Below, piece after piece: positions 7,531-13,594 of a stretch of DNA of 16,392 bases. The DNA lies in the NCBI GenBank assembly GCA_964636575.1, contig CAZWSE010000076.1:1-16392 (forward strand). The letters are read 5' to 3'. Position 1 is the first letter of the stretch. Each line of letters starts with the position of its first letter. The notes beneath the pieces are model-generated. The model made no database searches. It saw only the letters and a program-made list of their open reading frames with translations, and was not told the DNA's origin. Made by a program: the position numbers and the translations under genes. This stretch comes from CAZWSE01 sp964636575 (GTDB lineage: Bacteria; Pseudomonadota; Alphaproteobacteria; Rhodobacterales; Rhodobacteraceae).

Positions 7531-8400
7531 TCAGAACCACTGCCCCGGTTCCATCAATCCCAAATCTAACAACTGCCGCGAATGCCACTCAAACGGAGTG
7601 GAATTGTGCCAATGAAAGCTCGGGATCTCATAGGTCGATCCGGGGTTACGTTTCAACGCCTTGGCGGTGCGAAACGAACAGATGGATGCGGTCAGGTTGT
7701 GATGCCACGGACAGGAATAGGTGTTGTATTCCTCGTCGCTAAACGTGTGGTCGTGGCGCAGCTTCAGACCGGGGTGGGCGCGAAACAGCGAAATCCGGTC
7801 GATCTTGCGACGCACCTGCGGAATATGTTCCTCATAGCGCCAGCGCAGGCCGCCAAAGAAGTCCAACTGACGCTCTTTAGGGTGGTTGTGATTGGCCGGA
7901 TCATTGCGGGCAAGGGCGTAATAGCCAGACCGGTCCAAATGAGCATGCTCCAAGGACACAGCGTTGGGAAACTCATCCAGATTGTCGGCATACAAATCAA
8001 CCACATAGGTCAGCATGGAATCGCGGCGCTCTTCGCTATGAAAGGCCAGCATTTCACCGACAGAGCGGCTTTCGCAGAAGGGATGAAACAAATACTCGGC
8101 GTTGAAACAATAATACATCCACATGCCGTGACTGGCATCGATGATCGTGTTCACCGCTGTTTCCATCGCATTCGGGGCAGTCATGTCATAACGAATGCGA
8201 TGAATACGGTCGGACAAATCATCAGGCAGCTCAAACCCGTCGGGCATAAAGGCAAGCACGGTGTGAAAGCCGATCTGGATGTTGTGGCGCAGGGTTGTGG
8301 CGACCTCTACGTCGTCTTCGACCAGAACCATAGCAACAGGGCCGCGTTCCAGCACATGCGCCGCGCGTTTTAGAAAATCGGTCAGTCCTTCGTAGTGCAT
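7531..8400 (-). CDS. GT2-like (Glyco_tranf_2_4-type) protein with altered active-site motif
   Basis: This 289-residue protein resembles the glycosyltransferase family 2 subgroup that contains a WxxxxDxDEF-like motif. The start of the fold is suggested by VAMVLVEDDVEVATTLRHN and IGFHTVLAFMPDG (22-55), which aligns in style with the usual KDE...EW...H...G segment. The expected acidic motif after the Trp appears as MWMYYCFNAEYLF (93-105): both Asp of DxD are replaced, with only Glu102 kept. The C-terminal half is rich in His and aromatic residues (HNHPKERQLDFFGGLRWRYE; ISLFRAHPGLKLRHDHTFSDEEY; CPWHHNLTASICSFRTAKALKRN) and ends in LLDLGLMEPGQWF. No signal peptide or membrane segment is seen. Its substrate is unknown. 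It is monocistronic, convergent with marR and divergent from miaB. Family assignment is from recall of similar proteins and is moderate. Confidence 0.55.
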   Translation of the reverse strand: MHYEGLTDFLKRAAHVLERGPVAMVLVEDDVEVATTLRHNIQIGFHTVLAFMPDGFELPDDLSDRIHRIRYDMTAPNAMETAVNTIIDASHGMWMYYCFNAEYLFHPFCESRSVGEMLAFHSEERRDSMLTYVVDLYADNLDEFPNAVSLEHAHLDRSGYYALARNDPANHNHPKERQLDFFGGLRWRYEEHIPQVRRKIDRISLFRAHPGLKLRHDHTFSDEEYNTYSCPWHHNLTASICSFRTAKALKRNPGSTYEIPSFHWHNSTPFEWHSRQLLDLGLMEPGQWF

Positions 8401-8460
8401 TGCCTGAAAGCCCGTCTTGATGCGGTCTGTTTGAACCAGAATCGGTTAATTCGACGTGCA

Positions 8461-8489
8461 TTGCAAGGCGGAACGGAGACTGCTAGCTA
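8461..8489 (+). promoter_or_regulatory. Candidate promoter for miaB
   Basis: In the 132-bp gap between the divergent GT2-like gene and miaB, TTGCAA (8461-8466) is followed after 17 bp by TAGCTA (8484-8489), preceded by TG one base upstream as in extended -10 promoters. The -10 is weak. A start near 8496 would give a leader of about 37 nt. I see nothing else in this gap except the GCTAGC palindrome overlapping the -10. Confidence 0.3.
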
Positions 8490-8532
8490 GGCGCGCAATC
8501 AAAAACCCATCACCACATCGGATAAACCGCCC

Positions 8533-9855
8533 ATGACCGCGCCCAAAAAGCTGTTCATCAAGACCTACGGCTGCCAGATGAATGTCTATGACAGCGAACG
8601 CATGGCCGAAGCGCTGGGCACAAACGGCTATGTCACCACGGACACGCCTGATGATGCGGATATGATCCTGCTCAACACCTGCCACATCCGCGAAAAAGCA
8701 GCCGAAAAAGTCTATTCCGAACTGGGCCGCATGAAAGTTCACAAAGAAGAACGGCCAGATGTGAAAATCGGCGTGGCGGGCTGCGTGGCCCAAGCCGAAG
8801 GGGCCGAGATTATGCGCCGCCAGCCAGCGGTCGATCTGGTGGTTGGGCCGCAAACCTACCACCGGCTCCCCGCGATGGAGACCCAAGTGCAGGCCGGAAA
8901 ATCCGCGCTCGACACCGATTTCCCGGATGAAGACAAGTTCGAAGTTCTCAAAAACCGCCCCAAAATGCGCCGCGCGCCAGCTGCTTTCCTGACAGTGCAA
9001 GAGGGCTGCGACAAGTTCTGCGCCTTTTGCGTGGTGCCCTACACACGCGGCGCCGAAGTGTCGCGGCCAGTGGATCGCATCCTGCGAGAAGCCCATGATC
9101 TGGTCGAACGGGGCGTGCGTGAAATCACCCTGCTTGGTCAAAACGTCAACGCCTACCACGGGGCAGGTGCAGATGGGTCGGATACCAGTCTTGCGGGCCT
9201 GATCTGGGCGCTGGACAAGGTCGACGGGTTGGAGCGTATACGGTTTACCACAAGCCACCCCAACGACATGACCGACGACCTGATCGAGGCCCACGGCACC
9301 TGCACCAAGCTGATGCCCTACCTGCATCTGCCGGTCCAATCGGGCAGTGATAAAATCCTCAAACGGATGAACCGCAGCCACACTGCCGAAAGCTACCTCA
9401 AGGTGATCGAACGCATTCGGGCAGCGCGGCCAGACATCGTGTTGTCAGGGGATTTCATTGTCGGCTTCCCCGAAGAGACCGAAGAAGATTTCCAAGCCAC
9501 CCTCGATCTGATCGAGGCGGTGAACTACGGGTCGGCCTATTCGTTCAAATACTCGCCGCGCCCCGGAACGCCAGCAGCGGAACGGGCGAATGTGCCGGAT
9601 GATGTGGCGTCCGAAAGGCTCCAGCGTCTGCAAACCCTGATCACATCGCAACAACGCGCCATTCAAGACAGCATGGTGGGGCGCGATGTGTCCGTGCTCT
9701 TTGAAAAGAAAGGGCGCGAGGCCGGACAGATGGTCGGAAAGTCGGACTACCTGCATGCCGTTCACGCCACAGGCGGAGACGCACAGATCGGCGACATCCG
9801 GCAGGTCAGAATCGTCGAATCCAAAACGAACTCTTTGCGCGGCGAAGTGATCTGA
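8533..9855 (+). CDS. miaB: tRNA-2-methylthio-N6-dimethylallyladenosine synthase MiaB
   Basis: This is a radical-SAM methylthiotransferase that converts i6A37 to ms2i6A37 in tRNAs reading UNN codons. It has 440 residues, the normal length. The N-terminal UPF0004 domain has the three Cys of the auxiliary 4Fe-4S cluster at C14 (YGCQMN), C50 (LNTCHIRE) and C84 (VAGCVAQ). The radical-SAM CxxxCxxC is C158-C162-C165 (GCDKFCAFC). Family motifs LLGQNVNAY, RIRFTTSHP, LHLPVQSGSD and SGDFIVGFPEET follow. A C-terminal TRAM domain covers about 375-438. All key residues are present. It starts at ATG 8533 with a weak GGAT upstream. It is divergent from the GT2-like gene and appears to be a single-gene unit. 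Confidence 0.97.
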   Translation: MTAPKKLFIKTYGCQMNVYDSERMAEALGTNGYVTTDTPDDADMILLNTCHIREKAAEKVYSELGRMKVHKEERPDVKIGVAGCVAQAEGAEIMRRQPAVDLVVGPQTYHRLPAMETQVQAGKSALDTDFPDEDKFEVLKNRPKMRRAPAAFLTVQEGCDKFCAFCVVPYTRGAEVSRPVDRILREAHDLVERGVREITLLGQNVNAYHGAGADGSDTSLAGLIWALDKVDGLERIRFTTSHPNDMTDDLIEAHGTCTKLMPYLHLPVQSGSDKILKRMNRSHTAESYLKVIERIRAARPDIVLSGDFIVGFPEETEEDFQATLDLIEAVNYGSAYSFKYSPRPGTPAAERANVPDDVASERLQRLQTLITSQQRAIQDSMVGRDVSVLFEKKGREAGQMVGKSDYLHAVHATGGDAQIGDIRQVRIVESKTNSLRGEVI

Positions 9856-9861
9856 TCGCGC

Positions 9862-9928
9862 AATCCGCTTCGTTTCGGGACTTATCCACACAACTACAGC
9901 CAGAAACGACGCTTGTTTTCAGCGGATT
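9862..9928. repeat. Nested inverted repeats after miaB enclosing a DnaA-box 9-mer
   Basis: Outer arms AATCCGCT (9862-9869) and AGCGGATT (9921-9928) are perfectly complementary. An alternative inner pairing is GCTTCGTTTC (9867-9876) with GAAACGACGC (9903-9912), with one mismatch. The loop holds TTATCCACA (9882-9890), an exact match to the DnaA-box consensus. No U-tract follows, so it is not a classical terminator, although it could serve as a 3' structure for miaB. Confidence 0.4.
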
Positions 9929-9938
9929 CGGCAAAGAA

Positions 9939-9946
9939 TTAACCAT
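9939..9946 (+). promoter_or_regulatory. CtrA-like 8-mer TTAACCAT
   Basis: This 8-mer is one of the known binding motifs of the alphaproteobacterial cell-cycle regulator CtrA. It lies about 22 bp upstream of the candidate -35 of the OmpA-like gene, a plausible activator position. A single 8-mer is weak evidence and no second half-site at the TTAA-N7-TTAA spacing is present. Confidence 0.25.
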
Positions 9947-9967
9947 TTGCGCCTATATGTATGTGCT

Positions 9968-9997
9968 TTGACTTCACACCTCCGCCAAATCTGGTTA
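9968..9997 (+). promoter_or_regulatory. Candidate promoter for the OmpA-like gene
   Basis: TTGACT (9968-9973), a strong -35 match, is followed after 18 bp by TGGTTA (9992-9997), a weak -10, within TCTGGTTAGCTT. A start near 10004 would leave a leader of about 70 nt, in which AAAGCG (10015-10020) and CGCTTT (10043-10048) can pair. The -10 is uncertain. Confidence 0.33.
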
Positions 9998-10073
9998 GCT
10001 TCGCAACATATAGCAAAAGCGTGTGGGGGGCTTCGACAGTCCGCGCTTTAGAAGAGATAACAGAGCAAGGATA

Positions 10074-10649
10074 ATGACTGTGGCACGCATCACATCAGCC
10101 CGTTTCAAGACACTCGCGCTCGCAGGGGCAAGCCTGCTGTTCGCGCAAATGGCATCAGCCGACATCGCCAATGGCGATCGCCCGACCGCGGGCGAAAGCT
10201 ACATCCCGACCATTTGGGTAGACCCCGATGGCTGCGAACACTGGGTCATGGATGACGGCTACGAAGGCTACATGACACCGCACGTCACGCGGCAGGGCAT
10301 TCCGGTATGTCGTCGCGGGAACGTCTGTGGGGTCATGAACTCCGATCAGTTTTTCGCCACCGACAGCGCGCGGATCACCAAACAGGGCCGTACGCGCTTG
10401 GCAGAGTTTTTCCAAGCCTCCACAGCGATAGCTTATGTGATTACGGGCCACACAGACAGCCGCGCCTCTGACGAATACAACATGCGTCTGTCCTTGCGCC
10501 GTGCCAATGCGGTCGCGAAGGTCGGCAAAAGCACAGGCGCACGGATCACAGACGTACGCGGCTACGGCGAACGGCAGCCCGTGGCCTCTAACAAAACCCG
10601 CAGCGGCAAGGCTAAAAACCGCCGCGTTGAAATCATTTGCATCCAGTAA
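10074..10649 (+). CDS. Exported OmpA-domain protein with N-terminal IWVDPxGC segment
   Basis: This is a 191-residue envelope protein. A signal peptide is visible (LALAGASLLFAQMASA, likely cleavage near residue 29). Residues 47-79 form a short segment IWVDPDGCEHW...PVC with C54 and C79, shared with the lipoprotein encoded next. An OmpA/Pal/MotB-like peptidoglycan-binding domain covers about 85-189: FFATDSARITKQGRTRLAEF, then YVITGHTDSRASDEYNMRLS with the peptidoglycan-binding Asp and downstream Arg (LRRANAV), and KNRRVEI near the end. C85 and C189 flank this domain and could pair. It probably anchors to peptidoglycan in the periplasm; no beta barrel is present. ATG 10074 lies only 2 nt from AAGGA (10067-10071), while the in-frame GTG at 10080 has 8-nt spacing and may be the true start. 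Confidence 0.85.
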   Translation: MTVARITSARFKTLALAGASLLFAQMASADIANGDRPTAGESYIPTIWVDPDGCEHWVMDDGYEGYMTPHVTRQGIPVCRRGNVCGVMNSDQFFATDSARITKQGRTRLAEFFQASTAIAYVITGHTDSRASDEYNMRLSLRRANAVAKVGKSTGARITDVRGYGERQPVASNKTRSGKAKNRRVEIICIQ

Positions 10650-10660
10650 GGGGTAAGACC

Positions 10661-10975
10661 ATGAAAACGACTTCCATAGCCCTGACATTGATTGCAGCAC
10701 TCGGGCTGACAGCCTGCGGTGAAGGCGGCGGCGGACGGGTAAAAACCGATAAAACCGTTGACTACGGGTTCCGCACCAAAGACCTCAGCCAGCTACAAGC
10801 CGGCATCTGGGTCGATCCTAACGGCTGCGACCACTGGCTGATCGACGACGGTATCGAAGGGTATCTGTCACAACGGCTCGACAAATACGGCAAGCCGGTG
10901 TGCTCAGGCGTGGCCCCTCCGAACACGGTTGTGGGTGGCTACCAAGGCAACGCAACCATCGGCGATCCGCTTTAA
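10661..10975 (+). CDS. Small lipoprotein with IWVDPxGC segment
   Basis: This is a 104-residue predicted lipoprotein of unknown function. The signal peptide ends in the lipobox LTAC with lipidated Cys at residue 19, followed by GEGGGG (no Asp at +2, so outer-membrane sorting is likely). Residues 49-81 (IWVDPNGCDHW...PVC) match residues 47-79 of the upstream OmpA-like protein with the same spacing between two Cys (C56 and C81). The C-terminus is Gly/Asn-rich. It starts 11 bp after the OmpA-like gene with AAGGGG about 7 nt before the ATG, so the two are an operon and probably act together at the outer membrane/peptidoglycan. I do not recognise a named family. Confidence 0.8.
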   Translation: MKTTSIALTLIAALGLTACGEGGGGRVKTDKTVDYGFRTKDLSQLQAGIWVDPNGCDHWLIDDGIEGYLSQRLDKYGKPVCSGVAPPNTVVGGYQGNATIGDPL

Positions 10976-11031
10976 GGCACGCGCCAACCGCCTGCTTCTT
11001 TGGCAAGGCCCACGTGAAACAGTGTATTTCC

Positions 11032-11060
11032 AACGCCTCTGCTTGCGCAGGGGCGTTTTC
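11032..11060 (+). terminator. Rho-independent terminator after the OmpA-like/lipoprotein operon
   Basis: An 11-bp stem pairs 11032-11042 (AACGCCTCTGC) with 11047-11057 (GCAGGGGCGTT), with one G-U pair and a TTGC loop, followed by TTTTCC. It lies 57 bp after the lipoprotein stop and 45 bp before phoH, so it probably separates the two operons. I could not find a convincing phoH promoter in the remaining space. Confidence 0.75.
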
Positions 11061-11104
11061 CTTGGCACTCTTGGGGCAGTTGCTCGACTCTAAAGGATAC
11101 TCGA

Positions 11105-12127
11105 TTGGCCACCAACGAACTGACGCCGCAAAAATCGCCCAAAGCCCCGCCTGAGGTGCGCATTTCATTCGCGGACAACCGTCTTCTGATCGACCTCTGC
11201 GGAGAATTTGACCGCAATCTTGCAGACATCGAAAACAAGCTTTCCGTCCAGATCGTGCGCCGTGGCAATGAACTGGCCATCATGGGCGAGGCCGACAGCA
11301 CCGCCAAAGCCGCCCAAGTGCTGCAATCGCTTTACGATAGGCTGACCACAGGCAGAACCGTTGAGCCCGCAGACATCGACACCGCCCTGCGCATGGACAC
11401 CGTCGACACCTTTGATCCGCCCGAAGCGCAGATTGAGATGTTCAAAGGCGGCAAGGTCGAAATCCACACCCGCAAGAAAACCATTGAGCCACGCACAGAC
11501 GCGCAAAAGGCCTACGTCCAATCGCTGTTTGAAAACGAACTTGCTTTCGGGATCGGGCCAGCGGGGACGGGTAAAACCTATCTGGCCGTGGCCGTGGGCG
11601 TGAACATGTTCATCAACGGACAGGTCGACAAGATCATCCTCAGCCGGCCAGCGGTTGAGGCGGGCGAACGGCTCGGGTTCTTGCCGGGGACCGAAAAAGA
11701 CAAAATGGACCCCTACATGCGCCCCCTCTACGACGCGCTCAATGACTTCCTGCCGGGCAAACAGCTCGCCAAGATGATGGAAGAACAACGCATCGAAATC
11801 GCACCGCTTGCGTTCATGCGGGGGCGGACGCTGTCGAATGCCTTCGTGGTGCTGGACGAAGCTCAAAATGCGACAACCATGCAGATGAAAATGTTCCTGA
11901 CACGGCTGGGCGAAAACAGCCGCATGGTGGTGACAGGGGACAGAACACAAGTCGACTTGCCGCGCGGGGTGACCTCTGGGCTATGGGATGCAGAACGATT
12001 GCTGGCGAAAGTGCCGAAAATCGGGTTCAACTACTTCACCTCGAAAGACGTGGTGCGACACCCGCTGGTCGCGGCCATCATCGAAGCCTATGAGGCCGAC
12101 ACACCGCCAACGCCGCCAAGAACGTGA
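11105..12127 (+). CDS. phoH: PhoH-family ATPase (YbeZ)
   Basis: This is a PhoH/YbeZ-type P-loop ATPase, 340 residues, the usual size for the bacterial ybeZ form. It is thought to act with YbeY in RNA/ribosome metabolism as a putative helicase-like enzyme. An N-terminal KH-like region (15-80) carries VRRGNELAIMG. Walker A is GPAGTGKT (151-158) and Walker B is VVLDEAQN (248-255). The conserved SRPAVEAGERLGFLPG (180-195) and VTGDRTQVDLPRG (276-288) are present. The start is a TTG at 11105 with AAAGGA (11092-11097) 7 nt upstream; no ATG fits as well. Its TGA overlaps the GTG start of ybeY (GTGA, 12124-12127). Confidence 0.95.
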   Translation: MATNELTPQKSPKAPPEVRISFADNRLLIDLCGEFDRNLADIENKLSVQIVRRGNELAIMGEADSTAKAAQVLQSLYDRLTTGRTVEPADIDTALRMDTVDTFDPPEAQIEMFKGGKVEIHTRKKTIEPRTDAQKAYVQSLFENELAFGIGPAGTGKTYLAVAVGVNMFINGQVDKIILSRPAVEAGERLGFLPGTEKDKMDPYMRPLYDALNDFLPGKQLAKMMEEQRIEIAPLAFMRGRTLSNAFVVLDEAQNATTMQMKMFLTRLGENSRMVVTGDRTQVDLPRGVTSGLWDAERLLAKVPKIGFNYFTSKDVVRHPLVAAIIEAYEADTPPTPPRT

Positions 12128-12639
12128 CACTACAGCTCGACATCGCACTCGAAGATCCCCGTTGGGCCACCATCGGGTTCGACGCACTGGCACATAAGGC
12201 CGCGACTGCAACACTGACCTACACGGGCATCGACCCAAGCAAAGCGGAAATCAGTATCCTCGCCTGCGACGACGCGCGCATCGCAGATCTCAACAGCGCC
12301 TTTCGGGACAAACCCGCGCCAACAAACGTACTCAGCTGGCCCGAAGATGAACGCGGCGCTGAGACCGAAGGCGACCGCCCCGCACCACCCGACGCCGATC
12401 CGGATGGCACGATCAGCCTCGGAGACATCGCAATCGCCTATGAGACCTGCGAAACTGAAGCCACTGCGGCCAAAATTCCCATGGCCGATCACGTGACACA
12501 CCTTATAGTGCACGGGGTGCTGCATTTGCTGGGCTATGATCATGTCCGCGATGGCGATGCAGTGCTGATGGAAGGGCTTGAGACAAAAATTCTTCGCACT
12601 TTAGACATAAGTGACCCATATAGGGCTGACACGGATTAA
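12124..12639 (+). CDS. ybeY: Endoribonuclease YbeY
   Basis: This is a zinc-dependent endoribonuclease/rRNA-maturation factor involved in 16S rRNA 3'-end processing and ribosome quality control. It has 171 residues. The metal site is the signature HGVLHLLGYDH, with H130, H134 and H140. Upstream are TNVLSWP (67-73) and LGDIAI (99-104), as in other YbeY proteins. An acidic, Pro-rich insertion (about 75-95) makes it longer than the E. coli protein (155). It begins with GTG, overlapping the phoH stop by 4 nt, consistent with translational coupling to its partner ATPase. It is followed after 40 bp by corC. Confidence 0.95.
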   Translation: MTLQLDIALEDPRWATIGFDALAHKAATATLTYTGIDPSKAEISILACDDARIADLNSAFRDKPAPTNVLSWPEDERGAETEGDRPAPPDADPDGTISLGDIAIAYETCETEATAAKIPMADHVTHLIVHGVLHLLGYDHVRDGDAVLMEGLETKILRTLDISDPYRADTD

Positions 12640-12679
12640 ACTGAGACGCGCGACAGACGGCGCAAATGGAATAGGATAG

Positions 12680-13594
12680 ATGGGCGATACAGACGGATCT
12701 TCTAACGCAGCGCAAAGCGCGCAGCTGATAGAGCACGACGACAATTCGAACAAAGTGGCGAACAATTCGACGAACAAGGCTGGGTTTTTCAGCCGCGTGA
12801 TCGACGCCTTCAGCCCCTCTGACGCAGAGCCTGACGCGACCCCGGAAACTGCCATGCAAGCCCCACGGCAAAACGGGCACGGCATGATCAACCTGCGTAG
12901 ATTGCGCGTGGACGATGTGGCAATTCCAAAAGCGGATATCGTGGCCGTACCTGCGTCCACCACCCAAGATGAACTGGTCAACGTGTTTCGCGAAAGCGGC
13001 CTGACGCGTCTGCCCGTCTTTGACGGCACCTTGGATACACCCATCGGGATGGCGCACCTCAAAGACTTCGCACTCAGCTACGGGTTCCCCGAAAAGAAAA
13101 AGGCGTTTGATCTAAAGGCCATGTTGCGCCCGCTGGTCTTTGTGCCGCCTTCCATGACAGTCGGGGTTTTGCTGACCAAAATGCAGTCTGAACGGCGGCA
13201 TATGGCGCTTGTGATTGACGAATACGGCGGGGTCGACGGGCTTGTGACCATTGAAGACCTGATCGAAACTGTTATTGGCGAAATCGAAGACGAACATGAC
13301 CACGACGAAGGCCAGTTCTGGACAATGGAAAAGCCGGGCACCTATTTGGCCGTCTCCAAAACGCCGCTGGACGAGTTTGAAGACGAAATCGGGCTGTCCC
13401 TGACCGACCATGAAGAAATCGATGAAGAAGACATCGACACACTCGGCGGGCTTGTCTTTATGCTGTCCGGCCATGTGCCCGCGCGGGGCGAGGTCGTGGT
13501 GCATCCCGATGGCCCCGAATTTGAGGTCATCGATGCAGACGGCCGCCGCATCAAACGCTTGCGCGTGCGCGTGCATGGGACCCCGGCAGAGTGA
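12680..13594 (+). CDS. corC: CBS-domain CorC/YbeX protein
   Basis: This is a cytosolic CorC/HlyC-family protein, 304 residues, of the short form without the membrane DUF21 domain (YbeX type). Two CBS motifs span about 79-135 and 147-203 (LTRLPVFDGTLDTPIGMAHL; MALVIDEYGGVDGLVTIEDL). A CorC_HlyC (transporter-associated) domain follows at about 213-300 (DEEDIDTLGGLVFMLSGHVP; GRRIKRLRV). The first 65 residues are polar and probably disordered. YbeX-type proteins have been linked to Mg/Co handling and ribosome metabolism; the exact role is unsettled. It lies between ybeY and lnt as in many Proteobacteria, and its TGA overlaps the GTG of lnt (GTGA at 13591-13594). Confidence 0.93.
   Translation: MGDTDGSSNAAQSAQLIEHDDNSNKVANNSTNKAGFFSRVIDAFSPSDAEPDATPETAMQAPRQNGHGMINLRRLRVDDVAIPKADIVAVPASTTQDELVNVFRESGLTRLPVFDGTLDTPIGMAHLKDFALSYGFPEKKKAFDLKAMLRPLVFVPPSMTVGVLLTKMQSERRHMALVIDEYGGVDGLVTIEDLIETVIGEIEDEHDHDEGQFWTMEKPGTYLAVSKTPLDEFEDEIGLSLTDHEEIDEEDIDTLGGLVFMLSGHVPARGEVVVHPDGPEFEVIDADGRRIKRLRVRVHGTPAE

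Noticed and set aside
7521..7531. Terminator between marR and the GT2-like gene
   Set aside because: Only 9 bp separate the convergent stops and no stem with a U-tract is present.
7582..8373. Plus-strand open frame (263 codons) opposite the GT2-like gene
   Set aside because: The minus-strand protein has coherent motifs and composition; the plus-strand product has no recognisable features and would overlap it fully.
8446..9381. Minus-strand open frame (311 codons) inside miaB
   Set aside because: miaB carries every expected motif in the sense frame; the antisense product has the His/Phe/Gly-rich look of a shadow translation.
9882..9890. Replication origin at the DnaA box
   Set aside because: Only one consensus box is present, with no cluster of boxes, no AT-rich unwinding region and no origin-associated genes nearby.
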